45,594 nucleotides of DNA from contig JAIPAH010000007.1 in assembly GCA_021740175.1 (NCBI GenBank), positions 1-45,594 on the forward strand, given 5' to 3'. Below the pieces are notes generated by a model. The model ran no database searches and was not told where the DNA came from. It saw only the letters and a program-made list of their open reading frames with translations. Both the position numbers and the translations under genes were made by a program. This document shows, one piece after another, positions 1-10,334 of the stretch. The stretch's first letter is position 1; every line of letters starts with the position of its first letter. The stretch is from Bacteroidales bacterium (GTDB taxonomy: Bacteria; Bacteroidota; Bacteroidia; Bacteroidales; JAIPAH01).

Positions 1-2468
1 GCATAATGTTTAAAGGTAGCTCCTATTGAAAAATCACGGAACACTTCATAATCAGCCGTTAATGAAGCTGTCGTTTGTGCAGCATCCCCTACTTTAAGGT
101 CTTTAGCATAAATGGTAGCCTCACCGACAAATTCTTGGTCTTCATCATAGATTTGAGCAATCAGGTTATCGGTCCATTGCCAATCCCCTAGAGAAAGCAT
201 GCCTTTCATTTTAAACCGGTCGGTTGGCACATATTCAGCGGTAACTTCGATGCCCTGATGGAGTGCATCCAATCCCGGCAAGTTAGCCGTATAATCGGCA
301 AAAGAGCGAGTAATGGCCTTATCCAGCCAGTTTGTACGGTACAGGGTTATGTTTGTGTTGAACTTAGGGGAATTGAATTTGTAGCCTATTTCGGCAGAGA
401 AAATTTTCTCATGGCGCGCTCCATCATTCACTTCGTTTGTGTAACCGACAAAAGCATACCGGAAGAATGGTGCCCTGGTAAAATAACCCGTATTGGCAAA
501 AACTTTATGACGCGGGGCTACATTGAAGCTTACACCACCTTTTATACTGTAGGCCCAAAAGTCTGTCCATTCGCCGGTTTGATAAACATGATCCACATCA
601 GTGAATAAACTTTTATTTTGAGTGTATAGATTTTTCATTTGTTGGTTGGATAAAGAGAGCTGACCCAACTCATTACGCTTATTCTCTTTTAAGCTATTCC
701 ATGTTTCCCTTTCTTCTTGAAGTTTTTCGTTATCCGGGTTGATATTGTCAACATCATAAGTTTCCTGCATGATATCATTATCAAAATAAGTAAAATAGTC
801 GATACGTCGATATGATGTATTGGATAACGATGCCGTTATGAATGCCGAGTACCAGCCTTTTACAATCTCAGCTTGGCCAAAAAGACCACCCCACATAACT
901 TCACCGATGTTGTAATACGAAAATTTGTCTCCCTCGTAGAGTTTGGTGTCTTCAGCGCGGTTCTTATTTTGGTTGCTCAGGAAATAATCTCCTCCCATTA
1001 AATCAGTGAGTTCATTATAATGGTAGCCTTTGTAATAGCGTCCGTCGAATCCTGCGGTGATGTTAATATCCTGCCATTTGGTATTGTAATTGGAAAGGAT
1101 TCCATACCAGTCGTGGCGGTTGACCCCCATCGAAACAACAGCTTTGGAACCGTTCCTGGCATCTTGGTTTTCCTGGATGACAGCATTATAATCCAATAAC
1201 CCGTCAGCAGTAAGTTTTGTGTTTTCATAAGGCTCCCCTGTCGGGTATTGATATTCTAACCAGTGGTCTTGTTCTCCCTGGATGCGGCGACCACCGCCAT
1301 TGGAGAAGGATGCATAAATGGCTGTCGAAAGCTTGGAATCTTTGCCAATATCCCAATAGTGGTTTAAAGAGATTTGCGGTTTATGATATTTGTTATAAGC
1401 ATATCCGGTATTATAGATTTCTCCTTCGCGGATGCCATAATCCGTATTAAGTCGTCGGCCATCTTTATGATTTCGGTAATAATCAATCAAGTGCCATGTA
1501 CTGCGTTGGTTATGCCATTGCGGAGCACCAAAGGCAGTTAGTGACAGGAAATGATCATCATTGATTTTTTTGGAGACATTAAGAAAATAGGAGTAAGCTT
1601 TGAAGTTAGTGGCTTTTACATAACCTTCGCCGTTTGTCATTGATCCGCTAAGCGTTACGGCCCAATCGTTATCCATAAGCCCGGTAGAAAGTGAAAAGTT
1701 TCTTTTAGCATAACCATTATTTCCGGTTGTTAAGGATACCGAACCACCTCTTTCAGCATCCGTGGATTGGGTGATAATATTAATGGTTCCCCCAACTGAG
1801 GAAATAGCCAATTTGGAAGCCCCCAAACCTCTTTGCACCTGCATAGTTCGTGTGACATCGGAAAGTCCGGCCCAGTTTGACCAGTAAACCTGGCCGTTTT
1901 CCATATCATTAACGGGTACTCCATTAATCAATACGCCAATATTATCGGAATTAAAACCCCGAAGGTTGATACGCGAGTCGCCATAACCTCCTCCGCGTTT
2001 TGTGGCGTAAACACTAGGCGTCGTTTCCAGCATTTCCGGGAATTGTTTACTCCCCATTTTCTCTTCAATGTCCTCAGGTTCTATGGTTGACACAGAGATT
2101 GGTGTTTCCCTGTCTTTCACATACGAAGAAACCACCTTAATCTCTTGTAGTCCAATGGCACTGGGCTGTAATTTAATTGTCTCCAAATTATTTTTCCCGG
2201 AAGATACTGTTAGAGTTTTAGTCTTTTTAACATATCCTACATAGGAAATAACTAAGTTTTGCTCCCCAGCAGGAGCTTCAAAGCTAAAATTTCCGTCCAA
2301 ATCCGTCGCCGCACCTTGCGAGGTGCCCTCTAATTTAATAGTAGCACCGATCAAAGGTTCTTCCGTCTCGGCATCAATGATCTTCCCGCTAATGGTTTGC
2401 GCAAGTGTGCTCAGACCTGCCAGTGTAAAGGTCAAAAGCAACAATGCCGCCATACTAAATTTTCTCAT
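1..2468 (-). CDS. TonB-dependent outer-membrane receptor with N-terminal CarboxypepD_reg-like domain; 3' end lies outside the window
   Basis: Minus-strand translation from ATG at 2468 reads MRKFSMAALLLLTFTLAGLSTLAQTISGKIIDAETEEPLIGATIKLEGTSQGAATDLDGNFSF..., then a plug region (GVLINGVPVNDMENGQVYWSNWAGLSDVTRTMQVQRGLGASKLAISSVGGTINIIT). Open through position 1. Confidence 0.93.
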   Translation of the reverse strand, partial: MRKFSMAALLLLTFTLAGLSTLAQTISGKIIDAETEEPLIGATIKLEGTSQGAATDLDGNFSFEAPAGEQNLVISYVGYVKKTKTLTVSSGKNNLETIKLQPSAIGLQEIKVVSSYVKDRETPISVSTIEPEDIEEKMGSKQFPEMLETTPSVYATKRGGGYGDSRINLRGFNSDNIGVLINGVPVNDMENGQVYWSNWAGLSDVTRTMQVQRGLGASKLAISSVGGTINIITQSTDAERGGSVSLTTGNNGYAKRNFSLSTGLMDNDWAVTLSGSMTNGEGYVKATNFKAYSYFLNVSKKINDDHFLSLTAFGAPQWHNQRSTWHLIDYYRNHKDGRRLNTDYGIREGEIYNTGYAYNKYHKPQISLNHYWDIGKDSKLSTAIYASFSNGGGRRIQGEQDHWLEYQYPTGEPYENTKLTADGLLDYNAVIQENQDARNGSKAVVSMGVNRHDWYGILSNYNTKWQDINITAGFDGRYYKGYHYNELTDLMGGDYFLSNQNKNRAEDTKLYEGDKFSYYNIGEVMWGGLFGQAEIVKGWYSAFITASLSNTSYRRIDYFTYFDNDIMQETYDVDNINPDNEKLQEERETWNSLKENKRNELGQLSLSNQQMKNLYTQNKSLFTDVDHVYQTGEWTDFWAYSIKGGVSFNVAPRHKVFANTGYFTRAPFFRYAFVGYTNEVNDGARHEKIFSAEIGYKFNSPKFNTNITLYRTNWLDKAITRSFADYTANLPGLDALHQGIEVTAEYVPTDRFKMKGMLSLGDWQWTDNLIAQIYDEDQEFVGEATIYAKDLKVGDAAQTTASLTADYEVFRDFSIGATFKHY

Positions 2469-2783
2469 AGGTCAATTGTTTGATTATAAGTTGGTTACAG
2501 TAAATTAACATTTTTTAATTTATTAACTTCAAAAATAAATATTTCATCTGTTATGCGAATACTACCCTATAAAAATTTTAGGCTTTTCGGAAATTAGCTC
2601 TGGGATGTTATTTTATTAAGTTTCTGGTATTAAATAGATAGAAGCTTATTTTTAATTGATTATGAATAAATTTGGGAGGTAAATGGTGATAGATGTTTGT
2701 AAATCGGGTTTTTTGGACGCCGGTCTGATTTAAATGTTTTGAAAAAAATAACTACATTAGCATTGAATATGCAAAGAAAGTTC

Positions 2784-2800
2784 ACCCCGTAAAACGGGGT
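2784..2800. repeat. Perfect small hairpin ACCCCGT-AAA-ACGGGGT in intergenic DNA
   Basis: 7-bp perfect stem with AAA loop. Confidence 0.6.
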
Positions 2801-2884
2801 TCAAAATCCCAAATATAAAGCTCCAAACCAGTCCGGCTCAGACGGATAAATTCCAACTTTGAAAACTCAAGCCCGAAAATGCCT

Positions 2885-3090
2885 TACGATGATTTGATAA
2901 GGATGAAGCTGGTTCTCCTCTTTTGTCGGCTCTCACAGCGCTGCCCATAATGCGGCAATGTTTTACTCGTTGCCGGCTACCTGTAAAATGAATGCCGTCG
3001 AACCTTCTAATGGCTGAAAAAAACCTTCCGAACTCCAGGATTATCCGGCTAATCGACTGGAAGAACTTCTGTGCCGGTAAAAGAATAGCA
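2885..3090 (+). pseudogene. Degenerate C-terminal remnant of an IS66-family transposase
   Basis: From 2928 one frame reads GSHSAAHNAAMFYSLPATCKMNAVEPSNG*; after frameshifts another reads QDYPANRLEELLCR. This matches the IS66 C-terminal pattern (GSHxAAxxAAMFYSLxxTCKxNxVxPxxWL...LxELLP). Interrupted by stops and frameshifts. Confidence 0.8.
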
Positions 3091-3317
3091 AATCGGCCGG
3101 CTAAATTATGAATGCAATTGGTCGAAGGGATACTATTTTATCCCATTAACCGGGTTTAATATTTATATAAGTTATTGGAAAACAATTTTTTTTGTATAAA
3201 ATAATAGCTGGTAGTATCACCAAAGGAGTTTCCTGATATAAAACGGTAAAAATGTTAAGAAATGATGATGAAGGTTTAAACAGAAATCATATACCCATGT
3301 TACATCAATAAAGAATT

Positions 3318-3776
3318 ATGGAAGTTTTAATTACCAAGCAATTTTTACCAATAGGCCTCGAAGAAGCCTGGGAATTTTTCTCCAATCCGGGGAACCTAAA
3401 AGAGATTACCCCCGATTCCATGGGTTTTGATATTACTTCTGATTACATCGATGGAGAAATGTACCCGGGGATGATTATCACATACAAAGTGAGTCCTCTT
3501 TTAAATATTCCGCTTGATTGGATGACTGAGATAATGCACGTAAAAAAACCATACTATTTTATCGACAACCAGAAGAAAGGACCTTTTGCCGTGTGGCATC
3601 ATCAGCATCACTTCAGTGAGACAGAAGGCGGGGTCCAAATGAAAGATATTGTGCACTATGCTGCCCCGCTGGGGATACTTGGTTTGCCGGTTGAGAAAAC
3701 CATCATAAAAAAACGGGTTAAACATATCTTCGATTATCGTTATAAAATTCTGGAGGATTATTTCGGAAATGGATAA
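3318..3776 (+). CDS. SRPBCC-family (START-like) ligand-binding protein
   Basis: 152 aa; MEVLITKQFLPIGLEEAWEFFSNPGNLKEITPDSMGFDI...GPFAVWHHQHHFSETEGGVQMKDIVHYAAPLG, typical SRPBCC. Confidence 0.85.
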   Translation: MEVLITKQFLPIGLEEAWEFFSNPGNLKEITPDSMGFDITSDYIDGEMYPGMIITYKVSPLLNIPLDWMTEIMHVKKPYYFIDNQKKGPFAVWHHQHHFSETEGGVQMKDIVHYAAPLGILGLPVEKTIIKKRVKHIFDYRYKILEDYFGNG

Positions 3777-4374
3777 CCATCTGGCCGATCATACCATCAT
3801 GGGGATAGATTATGGTTCCAAATTATCGGGTAATACGGTGATTGCTTTGTTGTGGGATCGAAGGATATCTTTTCATAAAGCAGCGAAGAAAAAAGATGCA
3901 GACCATATGATTATGGAAATATCAGAAAAATTCGGGCCGGATTACCTTTTTATTGATGCCCCGCTATCATTACCCGGAATTTACACGAATTCATCCGATT
4001 ATAATGATTATTTTTACAGGATAGCTGATAAAGAAATCGGAGCGATGTCGCCGATGTTTTTGGGCGGGTTAACCGCGCGGGCCATGCGTTTGGCTCATGA
4101 TTTGAATAAGAAAGGGATCAAAGTGATTGAGAGTTATCCGGCAGCCGTGGCACGTACGCTGAAATTTAACGACATGGGATATAAGAAGGAAAATCAGAAC
4201 ATAGCAAAGATTATACCCCTGCTGAAAGAATATTTGGGTATTCCATTCAAAGAAAGTGATGTCAGCACCTGGCATCACATCGACGCACTTCTGACGCTTG
4301 TCATTGCTAAACGCTACTTTGAATCTACGCATCGGGTTTTTGGAGAAAAAGACGAAGGACTTATATACGTTTAA
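3769..4374 (+). CDS. DUF429 family protein (RNase H-like fold)
   Basis: 201 aa; MGIDYGSKLSGNTVIALL...DYLFIDAPLSLPG...VIESYPAAVARTL...WHHIDALLTLVIAKRY. Overlaps preceding CDS by 8 nt. Confidence 0.75.
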   Translation: MDNHLADHTIMGIDYGSKLSGNTVIALLWDRRISFHKAAKKKDADHMIMEISEKFGPDYLFIDAPLSLPGIYTNSSDYNDYFYRIADKEIGAMSPMFLGGLTARAMRLAHDLNKKGIKVIESYPAAVARTLKFNDMGYKKENQNIAKIIPLLKEYLGIPFKESDVSTWHHIDALLTLVIAKRYFESTHRVFGEKDEGLIYV

Positions 4375-4380
4375 CGCATT

Positions 4381-5913
4381 ATGAAAACATTACGACTAAT
4401 CTTAGGGGACCAGTTAAACTACAACCATTCCTGGTTCAAACAAACTCATGATGATGTTACCTACGTCATGATGGAAGTCAAAACCGAAACCTCCTATGTG
4501 AAACATCACGCTCAAAAAATCATAGGCATTTTCGCCGCCATGAGAGCTTTTGCCGGTTATTTGCAAGATAACGGGCATCGGGTGATATATTTTAAGCTCG
4601 ACGATGCCAACAATCGACAGTCTTTTGCTGAGAACATCAAAGCGCTGATACGCGATAATGAATTTGATAAGTTTGAGTATCTCCTGCCGGATGAGTACCG
4701 CGTGGACCAACATCTAAAAGAACTATCTGAGGATCTTTCGATTCCTGTGCACACCTATGACACTGAACATTTTTTAACTGATAGGGGAGAGGTGCAGGAG
4801 TTATTTCAAGGGAAAAAGAGCTATCTGATGGAGTCTTTTTACCGGTATATGCGCAAAAAACATCAGATATTAATGGCCCCCGCCGGAAAGCCTGAGGGTG
4901 GAAAATGGAATTTCGACAAATCTAACCGCAATAAATTACCCAAAGGTCACAGGCCGCCCCGGCCATACCAGTTTCATTATGATTATAAGGAAATCTATAA
5001 ATTATTGGATGAGTGCGGTACGGAGACATTTGGAAACCCTTCAGCCGGGGATTTTCAGTGGCCTGCTACCAGGAGCGACAGTCTTGAGCTTCTGGATTAT
5101 TTCATCAAAAATCTTCTTCCGCTATTCGGGGTTTACCAGGATGCCATGGACAATGACTTTTGGAGCCTTTATCATTCCCGTTTGTCTTTCTCGCTCAACG
5201 TCAAGATGCTTCATCCGCTGGAAGTGATTCGAAAAGTGGAAGCGGCTCATTATCAGAATAGCGATATAGATATCGCCCAGGCTGAAGGCTTTATCAGGCA
5301 AATACTCGGATGGCGTGAGTTTATGAGGGGCATTTACTGGGCACATATGCCCGGTTATGCTGGTCAAAACTATTTCGGGCATTACCGTAAGCTACCTGAG
5401 TTTTACTGGACAGGAAAAACCAATATGAATTGCCTTAGTAAGGCCATAGGCCAGTCACTGGAGCATGCTTATGCTCATCATATTCAGCGTTTGATGATTA
5501 CAGGGAATTTTGCTGTACTTAATGAGACCCATCCCGACGAAGTTGACCGGTGGTACCTGGGCATTTACATCGATGCCTTTGAATGGGTGGAAATGCCAAA
5601 TACCCGCGGTATGAGCCAGTTTGCCGATGGCGGGACATTGGCTACCAAGCCCTATGTGTCATCAGCCAATTACATCAACAAAATGAGCAATTACTGTAAA
5701 GGCTGCTACTACAATCCCAAGAAAACAACAGGGGAAGATGCCTGTCCGTTTAATTCCCTTTTCTGGAGTTTTTTGGATAAAAACCGGGAGTTGTTTTCAA
5801 AAAACCGCCGCATGAATTTTCTTGTCAAAAATTGGGAAAAACGGGATGCTACCGATCGGCAATCGGTTCTGGAGCAGGCGGAGTATTACAAAGGCAACGT
5901 AGATCAGCTCTGA
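4381..5913 (+). CDS. Cryptochrome/photolyase-related protein (FeS-BCP/PhrB-like clade)
   Basis: 510 aa; MKTLRLILGDQLNYNHSWF...ILGWREFMRGIYW...NYCKGCYYNPKKTTGEDACPFNSLFW with the Cys set expected for a 4Fe-4S cluster. Confidence 0.92.
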   Translation: MKTLRLILGDQLNYNHSWFKQTHDDVTYVMMEVKTETSYVKHHAQKIIGIFAAMRAFAGYLQDNGHRVIYFKLDDANNRQSFAENIKALIRDNEFDKFEYLLPDEYRVDQHLKELSEDLSIPVHTYDTEHFLTDRGEVQELFQGKKSYLMESFYRYMRKKHQILMAPAGKPEGGKWNFDKSNRNKLPKGHRPPRPYQFHYDYKEIYKLLDECGTETFGNPSAGDFQWPATRSDSLELLDYFIKNLLPLFGVYQDAMDNDFWSLYHSRLSFSLNVKMLHPLEVIRKVEAAHYQNSDIDIAQAEGFIRQILGWREFMRGIYWAHMPGYAGQNYFGHYRKLPEFYWTGKTNMNCLSKAIGQSLEHAYAHHIQRLMITGNFAVLNETHPDEVDRWYLGIYIDAFEWVEMPNTRGMSQFADGGTLATKPYVSSANYINKMSNYCKGCYYNPKKTTGEDACPFNSLFWSFLDKNRELFSKNRRMNFLVKNWEKRDATDRQSVLEQAEYYKGNVDQL

Positions 5914-6019
5914 TATAAAATCAGCAGTCTGAAGGCTTTTTAGACCAGGCTGAATGATCATTATTCAAGTTTCCCGGGTAACTTTATTGATAACCTTTAA
6001 CCTAATGCAGGCCATTTAT

Positions 6020-6802
6020 TTAAAACATAGTTTTGATTAAGCGCAGGTTGTGTGTGTATCGTCCTTTCTCTTGGTTGTAAATCCCTTGGTGGTCAATATA
6101 ATCTATCCTTACCAAACCCGATGCATGAATGATTCGGTCTTGAGTAATAAGAATACCCGTATGGGTGATGTGGCCTTCTTCATTATCAAAAAAAGCCAGG
6201 TCTCCGGGGGAGGCTTCCGATAGCAAATGGACATTTTCGCCCTGGTGGACTTGCTGTGAAGCATCCCTTAAAAGCCGGAATCCGGAAGCCTTATATACGA
6301 TTTGGGTGAATCCCGAGCAGTCGACGCCAAAAGGAGACTTGCCACCCCATAGATACGGAGCATTGCGAAAAACCATCGCATTCTCGATAATGGCACTTCT
6401 TTCGGGAGTTGTGTCCGGAGGCAACGTTTCTCCTTCATAGGTATAAATGGTATCGCCGATGTAAAAAGTTTCCTTCACAAAACCCGGCAGAGAAGTGCCG
6501 ATAAGTACCGGGATTAGAAAATTGTTTTTGTTGGAAGACAGGTAGTTTACAAAGTCAAGGCATACACTGGTGGGTACTTTGATAAGGGTGCGATAGGTTT
6601 TTTCTTCAAGGGGGGTGTATTGTTTGTCATCTATCCATCCTTCATAATTATCGAATTCCTGGCGTATATAAACCCAGTTTTTATATTGCCGAGTAACCTG
6701 GAAAAGGTCGCCGAAGAGCAATTGGGAGGACATTTCCGCCTCGTCGGAAGGGTAGCTGCGGACGGGTACCAGGCTGATTTCACAAATGCCGAATTTATTC
6801 AT
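6020..6802 (-). CDS. NlpC/P60 (C40) cell-wall peptidase with SH3-like N-terminus
   Basis: 260 aa; APYLWGGKSPFGVDCSGFTQIVYKASG...GDLAFFDNEEGHITHTGILI contains the C40 Cys and His motifs. Confidence 0.93.
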   Translation of the reverse strand: MNKFGICEISLVPVRSYPSDEAEMSSQLLFGDLFQVTRQYKNWVYIRQEFDNYEGWIDDKQYTPLEEKTYRTLIKVPTSVCLDFVNYLSSNKNNFLIPVLIGTSLPGFVKETFYIGDTIYTYEGETLPPDTTPERSAIIENAMVFRNAPYLWGGKSPFGVDCSGFTQIVYKASGFRLLRDASQQVHQGENVHLLSEASPGDLAFFDNEEGHITHTGILITQDRIIHASGLVRIDYIDHQGIYNQEKGRYTHNLRLIKTMF

Positions 6803-7100
6803 CTTTGTGAGGGTTTGGGTTTAGAAAAAATAGAATTTATTCAGTAACATACTCTGGTTTTACTTTTTGACAGAGTAAATATAAAATATTTCCTGAGGAT
6901 TTGAAAACCTTATGTAGTAAAGCTATAGCGAATTGGTTTACCGGAAAGGGATAAGCATTTTGGTTTATAATAATGAATCACTGAAAAACAATAGATTAAC
7001 CCATTTGTTTCAGGAGTTAGTGATTAATTTTGCAGACCTATTATAAAGAAGGGCAATAAACAGAATTTTTACCTTTGCAGGCTAAGTAAATAAAAACCGG

Positions 7101-9176
7101 ATGAATAAACTATTTGATTATTTAAGGGACAATTATTCGACCATTTATAAAATATTTTTACTGGTCATTACCATTGTCATTATTGTTTCATTCTTCCCTA
7201 AGATTGGGAAATTCAAGTATGAATATCATAAAGGCAAGCCCTGGATGTATGCCGATTTGATAGCCCCTTATGACTTCCCGATTTACAAAACCGAGAAGCA
7301 ACTCGAAGAGGATCGTACCAAAGCTCTTGAAGAATTTAATCCTTATTTTACCTATAGTGCGGCCAAAAGCAAAAAAACCCGGGAAGAATTCCGCGAAAAT
7401 TTCCGGCAGGCCTGGATGGATTATTATGGGAATGCAGGGGAAAGATATGAAAAGAATAAACGATTTGCTGCAGGCATATTGGATAGTATCCTGAAGCAGG
7501 GTATTATTCGGAGAAACCAGGAAATAAAAGATAAATCCGGCGATTTTGAAATCGTTCTCATCAAGAATAAAGTGGCTCGTAAACGTCCCCTGCGTTCATT
7601 TTATACGGTGAAAGAGGCTGACAGCATTATTGCCCGAGCTGTGGAAAAAACTGCCGATACCACGGCATTTATTAATGACAAATTAGTTTATACCGCTTTG
7701 CAGGATGCTTTGTCCCAGAATGTAGATTATGATGAAGAAAAGAGCGCCGAAGCTAAAGAGCGATTGCTTAATGAAGTTTCTCTTACCCGAGGTATGGTCC
7801 AGAAGGGAGAGCGCATCATTGCCAGGGGTGAGGTGGTATCTCCCCAAAAATACCAGGTGCTCAAATCATTTGAAAAACAATACAAGGAAAAAATCAGGGT
7901 GTCGGGAAACCAGGATTGGATTACAGCCGGGCAAGGGATGGTGATTACTATCTTAATGCTTGTGCTTTTCCTGTTTTATTATTTCTTCCGGCATTCCATA
8001 TTTGAAGAAAACAAGAAGATTATTTTCGTTTTCTTCGTGATGCTTTTGATAGTCTTAATAACAAGTTTGGTAGGAAAATATAACGTAGGATATGTTTACG
8101 TAATCCCCATTAGTGTGGTCCCCATTCTGATCCGGATATTCTTTGATGCCCGTTTTGTTATCGTCATTCACCTGGTCACGGTGATGATCCTGGGTTTTTT
8201 GGCGCCTAACGGGTTCAATTTTGTCATACTCAACATTGTCGCAGGGATGATGGCCATTATGAGCATTGTCCAGCTACATCGAAGGGCTCAGTTTTTTATG
8301 ACATCCCTGATCATCTTCATAACTTATTCTTTGGTTTATACAGGCTTACAGCTCATGCAACAAGGGAACCCGGCCGATCTCGAGCCTGTTCAGTATGGCT
8401 ATTTTGCCGGCAATGCCATCCTTACCCTTTTTGCCTATCCGCTTATCTACATCTTTGAAAAAAGCTTTGGGATGGTTACCGACATTACACTCCTTGAATT
8501 ATCTGATACGAATTCGCCTTTACTGCGTAGTCTGGTAACTAAGGCTCCCGGGACGTTCCAGCATTCGATGCAGGTAGCGAATCTTTCGGAAGAAGCTATA
8601 CGCGAAATAGGGGGGAATGCCCTCTTAGTTCGAACCGGTGCCCTTTATCATGATATAGGCAAGATGAACATGCCGGTGTATTTTGTTGAAAATCAAAAAG
8701 CAGGGATGAATCCCCATGAAGAACTTTCCTACGAGGAGAGTGCACGGATTATTATCAGCCATGTGATAAGAGGGGTGGAGATGGGTAAAAAGCGTGGTTT
8801 ACCCGAACAGATTATCGATTTTATTCGGACTCATCATGGAACACGTAAAGCCGATTACTTTTACATGAAGAGAAAACAGGAGGACCCGGACGGGATGGTT
8901 GACGAAAAGGAGTTTTCTTATCACGGGCCTGTTCCCTTTTCAAAGGAAACGGCAGTACTGATGATGGCCGATTCGGTTGAAGCCGCCTCGCGAAGCCTGA
9001 AAGCCCCGGACGAAAACAAGATTAATGATTTGGTTGAAAACCTGATTAACCGGTTGATTGCTGAAGATCAGCTTAATAATGCCAATATTACTTTTAAGGA
9101 TATCCGTATCGTGAAGAAAATCCTGAAACGGCAGTTGATGAATATTTATCATGTCAGGGTGGCTTATCCCGAGTAA
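7101..9176 (+). CDS. 7TM-7TMR-HDED / HDIG-domain membrane phosphohydrolase (PgpH-like)
   Basis: 691 aa; N-terminal TM plus extracytoplasmic region, 7 TM segments, HD domain FQHSMQVANLSEEAIREIGGNALLVRTGALYHDIGKM...RTHHGTRKADYF. Confidence 0.93.
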   Translation: MNKLFDYLRDNYSTIYKIFLLVITIVIIVSFFPKIGKFKYEYHKGKPWMYADLIAPYDFPIYKTEKQLEEDRTKALEEFNPYFTYSAAKSKKTREEFRENFRQAWMDYYGNAGERYEKNKRFAAGILDSILKQGIIRRNQEIKDKSGDFEIVLIKNKVARKRPLRSFYTVKEADSIIARAVEKTADTTAFINDKLVYTALQDALSQNVDYDEEKSAEAKERLLNEVSLTRGMVQKGERIIARGEVVSPQKYQVLKSFEKQYKEKIRVSGNQDWITAGQGMVITILMLVLFLFYYFFRHSIFEENKKIIFVFFVMLLIVLITSLVGKYNVGYVYVIPISVVPILIRIFFDARFVIVIHLVTVMILGFLAPNGFNFVILNIVAGMMAIMSIVQLHRRAQFFMTSLIIFITYSLVYTGLQLMQQGNPADLEPVQYGYFAGNAILTLFAYPLIYIFEKSFGMVTDITLLELSDTNSPLLRSLVTKAPGTFQHSMQVANLSEEAIREIGGNALLVRTGALYHDIGKMNMPVYFVENQKAGMNPHEELSYEESARIIISHVIRGVEMGKKRGLPEQIIDFIRTHHGTRKADYFYMKRKQEDPDGMVDEKEFSYHGPVPFSKETAVLMMADSVEAASRSLKAPDENKINDLVENLINRLIAEDQLNNANITFKDIRIVKKILKRQLMNIYHVRVAYPE

Positions 9177-9799
9177 TAATGATATATCTTGGCAGCCAGA
9201 TTTTCCAGGTAGGCTGTGGCTTCCGGACCCAGGTTGAAAAGCAAATCAATGACGCTGAGGTTGTGCAGAAAGGGTAAGCGATCCTCGAACACCTGGATGT
9301 ATTCAGGGATTAGAACATGATCTTTTTGCTGATTAAAAAAATCGCGGTAATCATAATCGATAGCCTCTTTCTCAAGGTAACCCGAAGATGTTGCCACAGG
9401 TTGATTAATATTCAATAAGACAAATAGTTTTCGCAGGAGCTCCACATTAAGATCGACTATAGTGTCATACTTTTTTTCATAAAACGGCTTGATTTCAGAT
9501 TCATAATACAGGAAATAGGGAGAATTACTGTAAAATGACCGGATAGCTCTCCAGTGATTTTGCTGCCAGTTTTCTTTATACGAAATTTTTACTTCCCTGA
9601 CAGGTGTATGATGTCTGTCTTTGGAAACAGGTACGGATAAGCGATAACGGCCCTTCGGAGAAGCTATTTCGGCGCGATTGCGGTAGGTGCGTTTCGGCCA
9701 GTGTTCATAGAGATCAATGACCGGCGAGGAAGCTGCCATAAAATAGGCTACATAACTGATTGGAGGAAGATAAGCTATCGGAAACGCTTGTTGACTCAA
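9164..9799 (-). CDS. WbqC-like family protein
   Basis: 211 aa; AYLPPISYVAYFMAAS...EHWPKRTYRNRAEIASPKGRYRLSVPVSKDRHHTPVREVKISYKENWQQNHWRAI. Confidence 0.85.
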   Translation of the reverse strand: MSQQAFPIAYLPPISYVAYFMAASSPVIDLYEHWPKRTYRNRAEIASPKGRYRLSVPVSKDRHHTPVREVKISYKENWQQNHWRAIRSFYSNSPYFLYYESEIKPFYEKKYDTIVDLNVELLRKLFVLLNINQPVATSSGYLEKEAIDYDYRDFFNQQKDHVLIPEYIQVFEDRLPFLHNLSVIDLLFNLGPEATAYLENLAAKIYHYYSG

Positions 9800-9831
9800 T
9801 TTTTTTTCACAAATTAATTGCGAACAACGAA

Positions 9832-9868
9832 GAAAAACAAAAAAAGCGGCGGAAAAACTCCGCCGCTT
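9832..9868 (-). terminator. Rho-independent terminator of the thioredoxin gene
   Basis: Minus strand: AAGCGGCGGAGTTTTTCCGCCGCTT followed by a T-rich run (TTTTTTTGTTTTTC). Confidence 0.85.
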
Positions 9869-9906
9869 AATTATAGAATTTAAGTTATCACGATTGTCAG
9901 AAAATA

Positions 9907-10278
9907 CTATTGTTGCTCTTGTACCTCTTCGCCAAGTAATACTTTATGTATAGCTTCCTTCAGCGATTCTTTGGGTATAGCCCCCTGAGCCATTTGTGGT
10001 TGGCCCTCTTTGGGGCAAAACAGTATAGAAGGAATGCTTTTTATGCCGAACGCAGCTGCCAGCTCTTGCTGTTCTTCCGTGTTGATTTTGTAAACATTGA
10101 TTTTGCCTTTGTATTCTTCGCCCAGCTCTTCCAGTATAGGTGAAACGATTTTACAGGGCTGGCACCAGTCCGCATAAAAATCGATAATACAAGGAAGATC
10201 GCCTTCGAATTTCCACTCTTTGTTTTGCTCGTAATTAAATACCTTTTCAAGGAAAGTTTCTTTTGTTAAATGTTCCAT
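9907..10278 (-). CDS. Thioredoxin-family protein, cytoplasmic
   Basis: 123 aa; CIIDFYADWCQPCKIVSPILEELGEEYKGKINVYKINTEEQQELAAAFGIKSIPSILF. Confidence 0.95.
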   Translation of the reverse strand: MEHLTKETFLEKVFNYEQNKEWKFEGDLPCIIDFYADWCQPCKIVSPILEELGEEYKGKINVYKINTEEQQELAAAFGIKSIPSILFCPKEGQPQMAQGAIPKESLKEAIHKVLLGEEVQEQQ

Positions 10279-10334
10279 TTTGTATGTTGTTTTAAAAAAT
10301 TTCTAAGTTGAATTAATTTACCTTTATTGTTTTA

